Assembly: GCF_030159255.1 (NCBI RefSeq)
Contig: NZ_BSCT01000028.1
Location: forward strand, 1-64,000
Length of the DNA stretch: 64,000 nt
Source: Bradyrhizobium sp. SSBR45G
Lineage (GTDB): Bacteria; Pseudomonadota; Alphaproteobacteria; Rhizobiales; Xanthobacteraceae
Reading direction: 5' to 3'
Positions within the stretch are counted from its first letter, which is position 1, and each line of letters begins with the position of its first letter. Of this stretch, positions 42,957 to 51,147 are shown in pieces. A model generated the notes under the pieces. That model saw only the letters and a program-made list of their open reading frames with translations. It was not told the DNA's origin and searched no databases. Both the position numbers and the translations under genes were made by a program.

Positions 42957-43940
42957 ATGACCAACCTCGTCGAGATCAACAACCTCACCATCCGCTTCAC
43001 CGGCGAGCGAACGGTGCATGCGGTGAACGATGTCAGCCTGTCGCTGGCGGACGGCGAGGTGCTGGGGTTGCTCGGCGAGTCTGGCTCCGGCAAGAGCGTG
43101 ACGATGCGGGCGCTGATGCGGCTGTTGCCGAAGAAGCGGACGCAGATCTCCGGCCGCGTCGAGGTGATGGGCCGCGACGTGCTGGCGATGAGCGATGACG
43201 AGCTGTCGCAGTTCCGCGGCCGCACAGTGTCGATGATCTTCCAGGAGCCGGGGCTTGCGCTCGATCCGGTCTATACGATCGGCCAGCAGATCGCCGAGAC
43301 CGTGATGCGGCACGACGGCAAGAGCCAGGCGGAGGGGCGCGCGCGGGCGCTCGAGATGCTCGATGTCGTCCGCATTCCCTCGGCGAAGCGGCGGCTCGAT
43401 TCCTATCCGCACGAGATGTCCGGCGGCATGCGGCAGCGCGCGATGATCGCCCTCGCACTGGCCTGCCGGCCCAAGGTGCTGCTCGCCGACGAGCCGACCA
43501 CCGCGCTCGATGCCACCGTCCAGATCCAGATCCTGCTGCTGCTCCGCGAGCTGCAGCGCGAGTTCGGCATGTCCGTCATCTTCGTTACCCACGACATCGG
43601 CGTCGCGATCGAGATCTGCGATCGCGTCGCGGTGATGTATGCCGGCCAGATCGTCGAGCAGGGCGCGCTGCGCGACATCGTGCGCCAGCCCGTTCATCCC
43701 TATGCGCGCGGCCTGCTGGCCTCCACCGTTCACGGCGCCAAGCGCGGCGAGCGGCTGCAGACCATCCCGGGCACGCCGCCCTCGCTCGACCAGGCGCCGC
43801 AGAGCTGCTCCTTCGCGCCGCGTTGCAGCCTTGCCCAGCCGCGCTGCGCGGAGGCGTTGCCGCCGAACGTTCAGCTCGGGCCGCAGCGTCTGGCGCGTTG
43901 CGTCCTGGCCGAGGCGCCGGCCGGTGTGGCTGCGACGTAA
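42957..43940 (+). CDS. Peptide-type ABC importer ATPase (DppD/OppD-like)
   Basis: A 327-residue ATPase. Walker A GESGSGKSV is near residue 40, the signature MSGGMRQR near 155, Walker B reads VLLADEPTTALD, and the switch His is in FVTHDIGVA. The tail contains HPYARGLLASTV and CSFAPRCSLAQPRC, the oligopeptide-transporter C-terminal Cys motif. ATG 42957 has AGGA upstream; frames extending further upstream come from the repeat. It completes the importer formed by the products at 37812-41015, although the AtzGE-like pair and a repeat lie between the two ATPase genes. Confidence 0.92.
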   Translation: MTNLVEINNLTIRFTGERTVHAVNDVSLSLADGEVLGLLGESGSGKSVTMRALMRLLPKKRTQISGRVEVMGRDVLAMSDDELSQFRGRTVSMIFQEPGLALDPVYTIGQQIAETVMRHDGKSQAEGRARALEMLDVVRIPSAKRRLDSYPHEMSGGMRQRAMIALALACRPKVLLADEPTTALDATVQIQILLLLRELQREFGMSVIFVTHDIGVAIEICDRVAVMYAGQIVEQGALRDIVRQPVHPYARGLLASTVHGAKRGERLQTIPGTPPSLDQAPQSCSFAPRCSLAQPRCAEALPPNVQLGPQRLARCVLAEAPAGVAAT

Positions 43941-44063
43941 CGGTTCGCCTGAAACCCGCTCTGCTCAGCTCTGAAACCGACATCGCGTGTCGAAGCGCCG
44001 CATCGGCGCCGTTAAAGTGCGTCGATGCGCGGGAGCGGTCGTCCCCGCGGTGTGAGGGCATGC

Positions 44064-44333
44064 ATGCACGTATCGAACGAAGGTATTCTGGTCATCCTGT
44101 TCGTCGGCCTCGTGGCCGGCTGGCTCGCGGGCAAGATCGTGCGCGGCACCGGCTTCGGCCTGATCGGCGACATCGTGATCGGCGTGCTCGGCGCCCTGGT
44201 CGCGAGCCTCATCTTCCCGCGGCTCGGCATCCGGCTCGGCACGGGACTGGTGTCCGAGATTGTCTATTCCGCGCTGGGCGCCATCATCCTGCTGCTCGTC
44301 GTCAGGCTGGTGCGCACCGGCGGGCGGCTCTAG
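44064..44333 (+). CDS. GlsB/YeaQ/YmgE family stress-associated membrane protein
   Basis: An 89-residue inner-membrane protein with three hydrophobic segments. The transglycosylase-associated/GlsB pattern is clear: LVAGWLAGKIVRGTGFGLIG, then DIVIGVLGALVASLIFPRLG and a third helix before VRTGGRL. These proteins are linked to envelope and general stress, but their mechanism is unknown. ATG 44064 follows GTGAGGG; a start at 44025 would add a poorly conserved extension. It is monocistronic as far as can be seen, in the gap between the ABC locus and the type I exporter. Confidence 0.87.
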   Translation: MHVSNEGILVILFVGLVAGWLAGKIVRGTGFGLIGDIVIGVLGALVASLIFPRLGIRLGTGLVSEIVYSALGAIILLLVVRLVRTGGRL

Positions 44334-44518
44334 CCTTGTGACCTGGCGCGGGCTGAACGTTTCCGCGGCGCCGCACGACAGACCAAGGACAACAGCTGAT
44401 TCACGCTATCCTGAGCGTCGTTGGACGCTCGCCGCAGGAATCAGTATATTTTGCCTTGTTTGCCGCCAACTTGTCGTTTTGATCGGCGGTCCTGCAGCTC
44501 ATTTGATCAATTGAAGAG

Positions 44519-46270
44519 ATGGTGGTGATGGCGGGCGCACCTCAGGTGAGGCAATCCGAGCTGAGCGATGCCTTGCGCGGTTGCCGCAGCGCCTTCATCG
44601 GCGTCGGGGTGATGAGCTGCATCATCAACCTGTTGTATCTGACCGGCTCGATCTTCATGCTCGAGGTCTATGACCGCGTGCTGCCGAGCCGCTCGGTCCC
44701 GACCCTGATCGGCCTCATCATCATCGCCGCCGGGCTCTACGTCGCCCAGGGCGCGCTCGACATGATCCGCAGCCGCATCCTCGGCCGGATCGGCACCGCG
44801 CTGGACGAAAGCCTGAATGCGCGGGTGTTCGACACCGTGGTCCGTCTGCCGCTGTCGGCCGGCGGCCGCAACGAGGGCCTGCAGCCGCTGCGCGACCTCG
44901 ACAACATCAGGAGCTTCCTGTCGAGCCAGGGGCCGGGCGCGTTCTTCGACCTGCCCTGGCTGCCGCTGTATCTGGCGATCTGCTTCGCCTTCCACGTGAT
45001 GCTCGGCGTCACCGCGCTGGTCGGCGCCGTCATCCTGGTGACGCTGACGCTGATCACCGAATTCCTCACCCGGACGCCGGCCAAGGAGGCGATGGGCTTG
45101 GCGGCCCGCCGCAATGATCTCGCCACCGCCAGCCGCCGCAACGCCGAGGTGCTGGTCGCGATGGGCATGACCGGGCGGATGCTGTCGCGCTGGGGCGAGA
45201 CCAACGAGAAATATCTCGCCGGCAACCAGCGCGCCAGCGACGTCGCCGGCGGTCTCGGCGCGATCGCCAAGGTGCTGCGGATGATGCTGCAGTCGGCAGT
45301 ACTCGCGGTCGGCGCCTATCTCGTGATCCACCAGGAGGCGACCGCCGGCATCATCATCGCCGGCTCGATCCTCAGCGCGCGGGCGCTGGCCCCCGTCGAC
45401 CTCGCGATCGCGCATTGGAAGAGTTTTGTCGCTGCGCGCCAGAGCTGGCGCCGCCTCAGCCTGCTGCTGCAGACCATGCCGGAACGGTCGGCGCCGACCC
45501 AGCTGCAGCCGCCGGTCAGCAAGCTCTCGGTCGAGGGCATCTCGATCGTCGCGCCCGGCGACAGCAAGGCGATCGTCCAGGACGTCAGCTTCGCGCTGTC
45601 GGCGGGCAACGGCCTCGGCATCATCGGCCCGAGCGCGTCGGGCAAGTCGTCGCTGGTGCGCGCGCTGGTCGGCGTGTGGCGTCCGGTGCGCGGCCATGTC
45701 CGGCTCGATGGCGCCGCGCTCGACCAGTGGTCGACGGACGAGCTCGGCCGCCACATCGGCTATCTGCCGCAGGATGTCGAGCTGTTCGCCGGCTCCGTGG
45801 CGCAGAACATCTGCCGGTTCGATCCGAACGCCTCCGCGGACAGCATCATCGCCGCCGCCAAGGAGGCCGGCGTGCACGACATCATCATCAAGATGCGCGA
45901 CGGCTACGACACCCAGATCGGCGAGCAGGGCGCGGCGTTGTCGGCGGGGCAGGCGCAGCGCGTGGCGCTGGCGCGCGCGCTCTATGGCAATCCGTTCCTG
46001 ATCGTGCTGGACGAGCCCAACTCCAACCTCGACACCGAAGGCGACGAGGCGCTGTCGCGCGCGGTGCGCTCGGCGCGGGCGCGCGGCGCAATCGTCGTCG
46101 TCGTGGCGCACCGGCCGATCGGCATCGAGGCGGTCGACCAGGTGCTGGTCATGAAGGACGGCCGCGCGCAGGCGTTCGGCCCGAAGGAGACGGTGCTGGC
46201 CCAGGTGCTGCAGCCGCGCCCGCCGGCGCCGATCAAGATCGTCTCTGAAGCCGGCGTGGCGAAGTCATGA
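44519..46270 (+). CDS. Type I secretion ABC exporter (PrtD/HlyB-like)
   Basis: A 583-residue inner-membrane exporter with a fused transmembrane domain (about residues 1-320; FMLEVYDRVLPSRSVPTLIG is a PrtD-family block) and ATPase domain. Walker A spans 370-378 (GPSASGKSS), the signature is LSAGQAQRVALARA, and Walker B is LIVLDEPNSNLD. There is no N-terminal C39 peptidase domain, which fits PrtD-type exporters of RTX-like proteins. The start may be ATG 44519 or ATG 44528. The adaptor gene follows by 13 bp. No outer-membrane TolC partner is adjacent, so a distant one must be used. The giant protein at 25062-31478 is the obvious candidate substrate; this link is inferred. Confidence 0.92.
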   Translation: MVVMAGAPQVRQSELSDALRGCRSAFIGVGVMSCIINLLYLTGSIFMLEVYDRVLPSRSVPTLIGLIIIAAGLYVAQGALDMIRSRILGRIGTALDESLNARVFDTVVRLPLSAGGRNEGLQPLRDLDNIRSFLSSQGPGAFFDLPWLPLYLAICFAFHVMLGVTALVGAVILVTLTLITEFLTRTPAKEAMGLAARRNDLATASRRNAEVLVAMGMTGRMLSRWGETNEKYLAGNQRASDVAGGLGAIAKVLRMMLQSAVLAVGAYLVIHQEATAGIIIAGSILSARALAPVDLAIAHWKSFVAARQSWRRLSLLLQTMPERSAPTQLQPPVSKLSVEGISIVAPGDSKAIVQDVSFALSAGNGLGIIGPSASGKSSLVRALVGVWRPVRGHVRLDGAALDQWSTDELGRHIGYLPQDVELFAGSVAQNICRFDPNASADSIIAAAKEAGVHDIIIKMRDGYDTQIGEQGAALSAGQAQRVALARALYGNPFLIVLDEPNSNLDTEGDEALSRAVRSARARGAIVVVVAHRPIGIEAVDQVLVMKDGRAQAFGPKETVLAQVLQPRPPAPIKIVSEAGVAKS

Positions 46271-46283
46271 GGAGCGGAACCGC

Positions 46284-47624
46284 ATGAGCAGCCAGGTCAT
46301 CGCCGGCCCCGTGCCGGGTGTGCGAAAGCCTGACGGCGCGCAGCAGTCGATCCGGCGCCATCTCATCGTCGGCTTGGCCGTCGTCGTCGCGGTGGCCGGC
46401 GGCCTTGGCGGCTGGGCAGCGACGCAGCAGATCTCCGGCGCGCTGATCGCGCCCGGCCAGATCGTGGTCGAATCCAACGTCAAGAAGGTGCAGCATCCGA
46501 CCGGCGGTGTGGTCGGCGAGCTCCGCGCCCGCGACGGCGACGTCGTCAAGTCGGGCGACATCGTCGTGCGGCTCGACGACACCGTGACCAAGGCCTCGCT
46601 TGCCATCGTCACCAAGAACCTCGACGCGCTGCAAGCCCGCGCCGCCCGTCTCGAGGCCGAGCAGCGCGGCTGGGCCAAGATCCTGTTCCCGCAGCAGCTG
46701 CTGGAGCGGATGAGCGATCCCGACGTCAAGAGCCTGACCGCGAGCGAGGCCAAGCTGTTCGAGGTCCGCGTCAACGGCCGCGTCGGCCAGAAGGCGCAGC
46801 TGCGCGAGCGCGTGGCCCAGCTGAGCGAAGAGATCGAGGGGCTCTCGGCGCAGGTCGCCGCCAAGGACCAGGAGATCGCGCTGGTGCAGAAGGAGCTCGA
46901 CGGCGTGCGCCAGCTCTACGAGCAGCACCTGGTGCAGCTGTCGCGCCTCACGACCTTGGAGCGCGATGCCGCCCGCCTCAATGGCGAGCGCGCGCAATTC
47001 ATCGCGGCCCGTGCCCAGGCCAAGGGCAAGATCAGCGAGACCGAGCTGCAGATCATCCAGGTCGACAAGGACATGGTCAGCGAGGTCTCCAAGGATCTGC
47101 GCGAGGCCACCGACAAGATCGGCGAGTTCGTCGAGCGCAAGATCACCGCCGAGGACCAGTTGCGCCGGGTCGACATCCGCGCGCCGCAGGACGGCATGGT
47201 GCTGCAGTCCTCCGTCCACACCGTCGGTGGCGTCATCACCGCGGGTGACACCATCATGCTGATCGTGCCGCAGAGCGACGATCTGCAGGTCGAGGCCAAG
47301 GTCAATCCGCAGGACATCGACAAGCTGCAGGTCGGCCAGAAGACGCTGCTGCGGCTGTCCGCCTTCAACCAGCGCACCACGCCGGAATTGAACGGCGTCG
47401 TCAGCCGCGTCTCGCCCGACGTCACCACCGACCAGCGCACCGGCCAGAGCTACTACACCATCCGCGTCTCGATGCCGCCGCAGGAGATCGCCCGGCTCGG
47501 CGACGTCAAGCTGATCCCCGGCATGCCGGTGGAGGCGTTCGTGCAGACCGGCGACCGCACCGTGATCTCCTATCTGATGAAGCCGCTGCACGACCAGCTG
47601 ATGCGGGCGTTTAGGGAGAAGTGA
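46284..47624 (+). CDS. HlyD-family type I secretion periplasmic adaptor
   Basis: A 446-residue membrane-fusion protein. A single transmembrane helix lies at about residues 28-50. It is followed by a half barrel-sandwich motif (SGALIAPGQIVVESNVKKVQ), a long coiled-coil hairpin (about 105-290, rich in Glu/Gln/Lys/Leu), the returning half (DIRAPQDGMVLQSSVHTVGG) and a beta-barrel. The C-terminal LIPGMPVEAFVQTGDRTV is the HlyD/PrtE signature. It lies 13 bp after the ABC exporter gene and forms the periplasmic bridge to an outer-membrane TolC not encoded here. Confidence 0.92.
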   Translation: MSSQVIAGPVPGVRKPDGAQQSIRRHLIVGLAVVVAVAGGLGGWAATQQISGALIAPGQIVVESNVKKVQHPTGGVVGELRARDGDVVKSGDIVVRLDDTVTKASLAIVTKNLDALQARAARLEAEQRGWAKILFPQQLLERMSDPDVKSLTASEAKLFEVRVNGRVGQKAQLRERVAQLSEEIEGLSAQVAAKDQEIALVQKELDGVRQLYEQHLVQLSRLTTLERDAARLNGERAQFIAARAQAKGKISETELQIIQVDKDMVSEVSKDLREATDKIGEFVERKITAEDQLRRVDIRAPQDGMVLQSSVHTVGGVITAGDTIMLIVPQSDDLQVEAKVNPQDIDKLQVGQKTLLRLSAFNQRTTPELNGVVSRVSPDVTTDQRTGQSYYTIRVSMPPQEIARLGDVKLIPGMPVEAFVQTGDRTVISYLMKPLHDQLMRAFREK

Positions 47625-47669
47625 GAGCCGCGGCTGGTCGTCAGGCTCGCAACCGGCTCCTCACATTCA

Positions 47670-47829
47670 GTGTCATCCCGGCGAACGCCGGGATCCATAA
47701 CCACAGGACGCGGTCGTGGCGCGAGATGCTCGTGACGTCTCTCCTCGTACCCCACTCCTGCTGCGGCGTATGGGTCCCGGATCGGCGCCCGCCGACGCTG
47801 TGCGTCGACGGGCTTGTCCGGGACGACAC
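47670..47829. repeat. Dispersed palindromic repeat (GTCATCCCGGCG type)
   Basis: The element begins GTGTCATCCCGGCGAACGCC and ends GGGCTTGTCCGGGACGACAC, with GGGATCCATA and TATGGGTCCC as internal complementary motifs. It fills the gap between the type I adaptor gene and the convergent CinA-like gene, where it may also end transcription. It is closely related to the element at 63133-63253, sharing its left arm. Confidence 0.75.
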
Positions 47830-47833
47830 CGGA

Positions 47834-48316
47834 TTATGCGTCGAGATTCTTGAGCAACAGCTCCAGCGCGCTTTTCGCGAAGAGCTGCATGTTGGCGAAG
47901 CGGTCGCTGCGGCCGCTCTCGAGCGTCACCACGGCGGTCGCGGGGCCGGCCACCGCGAAACAGGCGTGACCCGCCGCATCGCCATAGCGGTTGCCGGTCG
48001 GGCCGGCCGCGCCGGTCTCCGACAAGCCCCAATCCGTTGCAAAGCGCGTCCTGATCTGCCGCGCCAGCAACTCGGCATAGGGCTCCGAGGCCGAGCGGAT
48101 GCCCTTCATCGCCTCGTCCGGAATGTCCATCAGCACGCGGCGGGCGTCGCGCGTATAGACCACGGCGCCGCCGAGGAAGTAGGCCGACGCGCCGGGCACG
48201 GCGAGCAGCGCCGCCGCAATCAGGCCGCCGGCGGAGGATTCCGCCACCGCGATGGTCTGCTTGCGCGCGATCAGCCGGGTTGCGACCCGTTCAGCGACGG
48301 CAATCAGTTCGTTCAT
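47834..48316 (-). CDS. pncC: CinA-like nicotinamide-nucleotide amidohydrolase (PncC)
   Basis: A 160-residue single-domain protein of the CinA C-terminal family. It deamidates nicotinamide mononucleotide to nicotinate mononucleotide, recycling the pyridine nucleotide of NAD. The family blocks are present: TIAVAESSAGGLIAAALLAV with the catalytic Ser/Thr region near residue 25, YFLGGAVVYTRDARRVLM near 50, and GLSETGAAGPTGNRYG near 100. The length equals stand-alone PncC (about 160), without the N-terminal COG1058 half of full CinA. ATG 48316 has GGGAG and GAGG upstream. It is cytosolic and followed by a repeat. Confidence 0.9.
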   Translation of the reverse strand: MNELIAVAERVATRLIARKQTIAVAESSAGGLIAAALLAVPGASAYFLGGAVVYTRDARRVLMDIPDEAMKGIRSASEPYAELLARQIRTRFATDWGLSETGAAGPTGNRYGDAAGHACFAVAGPATAVVTLESGRSDRFANMQLFAKSALELLLKNLDA

Positions 48317-48341
48317 GGCAGACCTCGCTCCCGCCCACGAC

Positions 48342-48372
48342 AAAAAAAGGGCGGCATCGGATGATGCCGCCC
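48342..48372 (-). terminator. Rho-independent terminator of the MFS gene
   Basis: On the minus strand GGGCGGCATC and GATGCCGCCC form a 10-bp stem around a 4-base loop, followed directly by seven T residues. It lies just after the stop of the MFS gene (48395) and before the CinA-like gene start (48316). Confidence 0.92.
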
Positions 48373-48394
48373 GCAACGACAGCAGGTAACCCGC

Positions 48395-49708
48395 TCAGGC
48401 GGCCGCCGGCTCGCGCACCGCCACCGCCTGCTGACCGCCACGATAGACGGTCAGCGCAGCAATGATGCCGAGCGTCGCGGCGAACATCAGCCAGTAGCCG
48501 GGCGCGGCCTTGTCGCCGGTCTTGTCGATCAGCCAGGTCGAGGCGAACGGCGTGAAGGTGCCGAACAGCGCCGCGGCGAGCGCGAAGGCGAGCGAGAAGC
48601 AGGTGGTGCGGACATGCGCCGGCACGATTTCGACGAGAGCGCCGAGCATGGTGCCGCTATACATGCCGAAATAGAACGACAGCATCATCTCGACCGCCAG
48701 CATCTTGCCGAAGCTCGGCGCCGACACCAGCCAGCTCAGCGCTGGATAGGCGGTGAGCAGGGCCAGCACCGCGATCGTGATCAGCACCGGCTTGCGGCCG
48801 ATCTTGTCGGACAGCGCGCCGCCGACCGGGTTCCAGATGAAATTCGTCACCGCGACCAGCAGCGTCACCAGCAGCGCGTCGGCGCTCGACAGCTTCAGCA
48901 CGGACTTGCCGAAGGTCGGGGTGTAGACCGTGACGAAGTAGAACGTCGTCGTGGTCAGGATCGCGATCATCATGCCGAGCAGCACGATGCGCCAGTTGGC
49001 GAGCGCCGAGGCGAACACCTCGCTCGCGGTCGGATGCTTCTTCATCGCCAGGAACGCCGGCGTCTCCTCCAGCGTGCGGCGCAGGAAGAAGATCAGCGGA
49101 ATGATCAGGCAGCCGACGAAGAACGGGATGCGCCAGCCCCAGGCGGTGACGGTGGCCGCCGGCATGATCTCGCTCAGCAGATAGCCGAGGATCGAGGCGA
49201 CGAAGATCGCGACCTGCTGGCTCGACGATTGGAACGAGGTGTAGAAGCCGCGGCGCCCGGGGGTGGCGATCTCCGACAGATACACCGAGACGCCGCCGAG
49301 CTCGACGCCGGCCGAAAAACCCTGCAGCAGGCGGCCGAGCAGCACGATGACCGGCGCAGCGACGCCGATGGTCTCATAGGTCGGACAGAAGGCGATGACG
49401 ACCGTGCCGGCGGCCATGATCGCGAGCGTCACGATCAGGCCCTGGCGGCGGCCGATCTTGTCGATATAGGCGCCGAGCACGATGGCCCCCACCGGCCGCA
49501 TCAGGGCGCCGAGCCAGAACACGCCGAAGGTGTTGAGCAGCGACGCGGTCTCGTCGGTCGCCGGGAAGAACGCCTTGCCGATCGCGGCCGCATAGAACCC
49601 GAACAGGAAGAAGTCGAACTGCTCGAGGAAATTGCCGCTGGTGGCACGCAGGATCGCGCCGATGCGCGACTTGATGTTGGCCGGTTGCTGGGTTGGGGTC
49701 GATGACAC
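48395..49708 (-). CDS. MHS-type MFS carrier (citrate/tricarballylate:H+ symporter-like)
   Basis: A 437-residue inner-membrane transporter with twelve predicted helices. The N-terminus TSGNFLEQFDFFLFGFYA and the loop YIDKIGRRQGL match the metabolite:H+ symporter subfamily, which includes citrate and tricarballylate carriers. GRLLQGFSAGVELGGVSVYL near residue 130 is another family block. It starts at GTG 49708, preceded by TAGGAG, and ends at a strong terminator. The LysR gene lies 120 bp upstream in the same direction, so that regulator may control it. A C4-C6 carboxylate substrate is likely but not proven. Confidence 0.88.
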   Translation of the reverse strand: MSSTPTQQPANIKSRIGAILRATSGNFLEQFDFFLFGFYAAAIGKAFFPATDETASLLNTFGVFWLGALMRPVGAIVLGAYIDKIGRRQGLIVTLAIMAAGTVVIAFCPTYETIGVAAPVIVLLGRLLQGFSAGVELGGVSVYLSEIATPGRRGFYTSFQSSSQQVAIFVASILGYLLSEIMPAATVTAWGWRIPFFVGCLIIPLIFFLRRTLEETPAFLAMKKHPTASEVFASALANWRIVLLGMMIAILTTTTFYFVTVYTPTFGKSVLKLSSADALLVTLLVAVTNFIWNPVGGALSDKIGRKPVLITIAVLALLTAYPALSWLVSAPSFGKMLAVEMMLSFYFGMYSGTMLGALVEIVPAHVRTTCFSLAFALAAALFGTFTPFASTWLIDKTGDKAAPGYWLMFAATLGIIAALTVYRGGQQAVAVREPAAA

Positions 49709-49827
49709 GCGAGAAAACTCCTACCGTCGAGTGGCTCGTGCGGAAGTCATTCTGCGCCGGCCGAGGGATGAGGTGTGGCAATCTGCCACGCGGCATCGTG
49801 TCCGCCAACCGTTTTGCGGGCCTGTGA

Positions 49828-50751
49828 CTAGGCTTGAACAACAGGAATCGGCGACGTGCCCTTTTGTTGCGCCGCACTCTTGAGCCAAAGCCGAAACGCC
49901 TTGAGCTTCGGCAGATCGCTGCGCCCCTCCGGCGTCACCAAATAGAAGCCGGCATCGCTCGGCAGCACCATCTTGAACGGCGCCACCAGGCGCCCCTTGG
50001 CGATGTCGTCCTGGACGTAGGCGGTGCGCCCGAGCGCAACGCCGGCACCGTCGATGGCGGCCTGGATGGTCATGAAGATCATGTCGAAGCCGAGCTCGGC
50101 CCGCCGCGGCATCCCGGCGGGCAGGCCGGCCGCAGTCAACCACAGCGCCCAGTCGTCCTCATAGCCGACGGTGGTGTGCAGCAGCGTGTGATGTGCGAGG
50201 TCCTCCGGACAGCGCAGCGGCTTGTCGCCCTGCAGCAACGCCGGGCTGCACACCGGAAACACCTCGTCGGCCATCAGCCATTCGGCGCGCACGCCCGGCC
50301 AGTGGCCGCGGCCGTAGCGGATCGCGGCGTCGACATCCTCCTTGCGGAAGTCGACCAGCGACCTCGAGGTGGCGATGCGCACGTCGATCCCGGGATTGGC
50401 CTCCTGGAAGGCGCTGAGCCGCGGCAGCAGCCATTTGGCGGCCAGCGAGGCGATGGTCGAGACGGTCAGCACCCTGGCGTTGTCCTTGCGCACCAGCCGC
50501 TCGGTCGCGAGCCGGAGATCGTCGAACGCGGCGCGCACCAGCGGCAGATAATCCCGGGCCTGCGGCGTCAGCGCGAGGCTGCGGTTCTGCCGGACGAACA
50601 GCCGCAACCCGAGCTCGTCCTCCAGCCGCTTGATCTGATGGCTGATCGCGGTCTGGGTCACGTTGAGCTCGGTGGCGGCGCGGGTGAAGCTCAGATGCCG
50701 CGCCGCGGCCTCGAACGCCCGCAATCCGTTCAGCGACGGTAGCCGAGACAT
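49828..50751 (-). CDS. LysR-type transcriptional regulator (GcvA-like)
   Basis: A 307-residue regulator. The N-terminal winged helix shows LRAFEAAARHLSFTRAATEL followed by NVTQTAISHQIKRLEDELG, the helix-turn-helix of the GcvA/AmpR-like LysR group. The C-terminal two-lobed domain (about 90-300) binds an effector. ATG 50751 is preceded by a strong AGGAGGAGA. It is divergent from the DUF1127 gene at 50868, and an inverted repeat lies in between. It may regulate that gene or the MFS carrier 120 bp downstream. The effector is unknown. Confidence 0.9.
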   Translation of the reverse strand: MSRLPSLNGLRAFEAAARHLSFTRAATELNVTQTAISHQIKRLEDELGLRLFVRQNRSLALTPQARDYLPLVRAAFDDLRLATERLVRKDNARVLTVSTIASLAAKWLLPRLSAFQEANPGIDVRIATSRSLVDFRKEDVDAAIRYGRGHWPGVRAEWLMADEVFPVCSPALLQGDKPLRCPEDLAHHTLLHTTVGYEDDWALWLTAAGLPAGMPRRAELGFDMIFMTIQAAIDGAGVALGRTAYVQDDIAKGRLVAPFKMVLPSDAGFYLVTPEGRSDLPKLKAFRLWLKSAAQQKGTSPIPVVQA

Positions 50752-50776
50752 CCAGGATCTCCTCCTGATTCATGAC

Positions 50777-50802
50777 TTTATTTCATCCGAAACGGTAATA
50801 AA
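50777..50802. promoter_or_regulatory. Inverted repeat in LysR/DUF1127 divergent region
   Basis: TTTATT (50777-50782) and AATAAA (50797-50802) are complementary arms around a 14-base spacer. They lie about 26 bp upstream of the LysR start and 66 bp before the DUF1127 start. LysR proteins usually bind AT-rich interrupted palindromes in such gaps. The assignment is tentative. Confidence 0.35.
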
Positions 50803-50867
50803 TGTCGTTTGTGGATGACGCGCAAGCCCTCGATAATGCACCCGGTGGATTATTTCAGGAGGCTTTC

Positions 50868-51071
50868 ATGTCCCTTTACGTCTCCTCGTCGATGACGAAA
50901 CATCATGCAGGCGGGGTCTTGTCGGCGGTGACCGAGCTGCTCGCGGCCTGGCGCTTCCGCTATCGGACGCGCCACGAGCTGGCGCTGTGGTCCGAGCGCG
51001 ACCTGCACGATCTCGGCCTCTCCCGCAGCGATATCGCCGCCGAGATCGACAAGCCGTTCTGGCGGGCCTGA
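50868..51071 (+). CDS. DUF1127 small protein
   Basis: A 67-residue basic protein. Its C-terminal half has the DUF1127/YjiS pattern: AWRFRYRTRHELALWSERDL, then HDLGLSRSDIAAEIDKPFW. Small DUF1127 proteins of alphaproteobacteria have been connected with RNA metabolism and phosphate or carbon adaptation, but the function of this copy is unknown. ATG 50868 is fixed by a near-perfect AGGAGG at 50857-50862; the frame extends upstream to 50802 without a comparable site. It is divergent from the LysR regulator. Confidence 0.88.
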   Translation: MSLYVSSSMTKHHAGGVLSAVTELLAAWRFRYRTRHELALWSERDLHDLGLSRSDIAAEIDKPFWRA

Positions 51072-51147
51072 GCCCCTCACTCAAGCCGCCATGCCGGCGC
51101 CGCTCCGCGACGGAGGGCGCCGGCAACTCTTCCGGTCGGAGCCCGCC

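Noticed and set aside
44507..46111. 534-residue minus-strand frame opposite the type I exporter gene
   Set aside because: The plus-strand product has Walker A, signature and Walker B motifs; the antisense frame has none.
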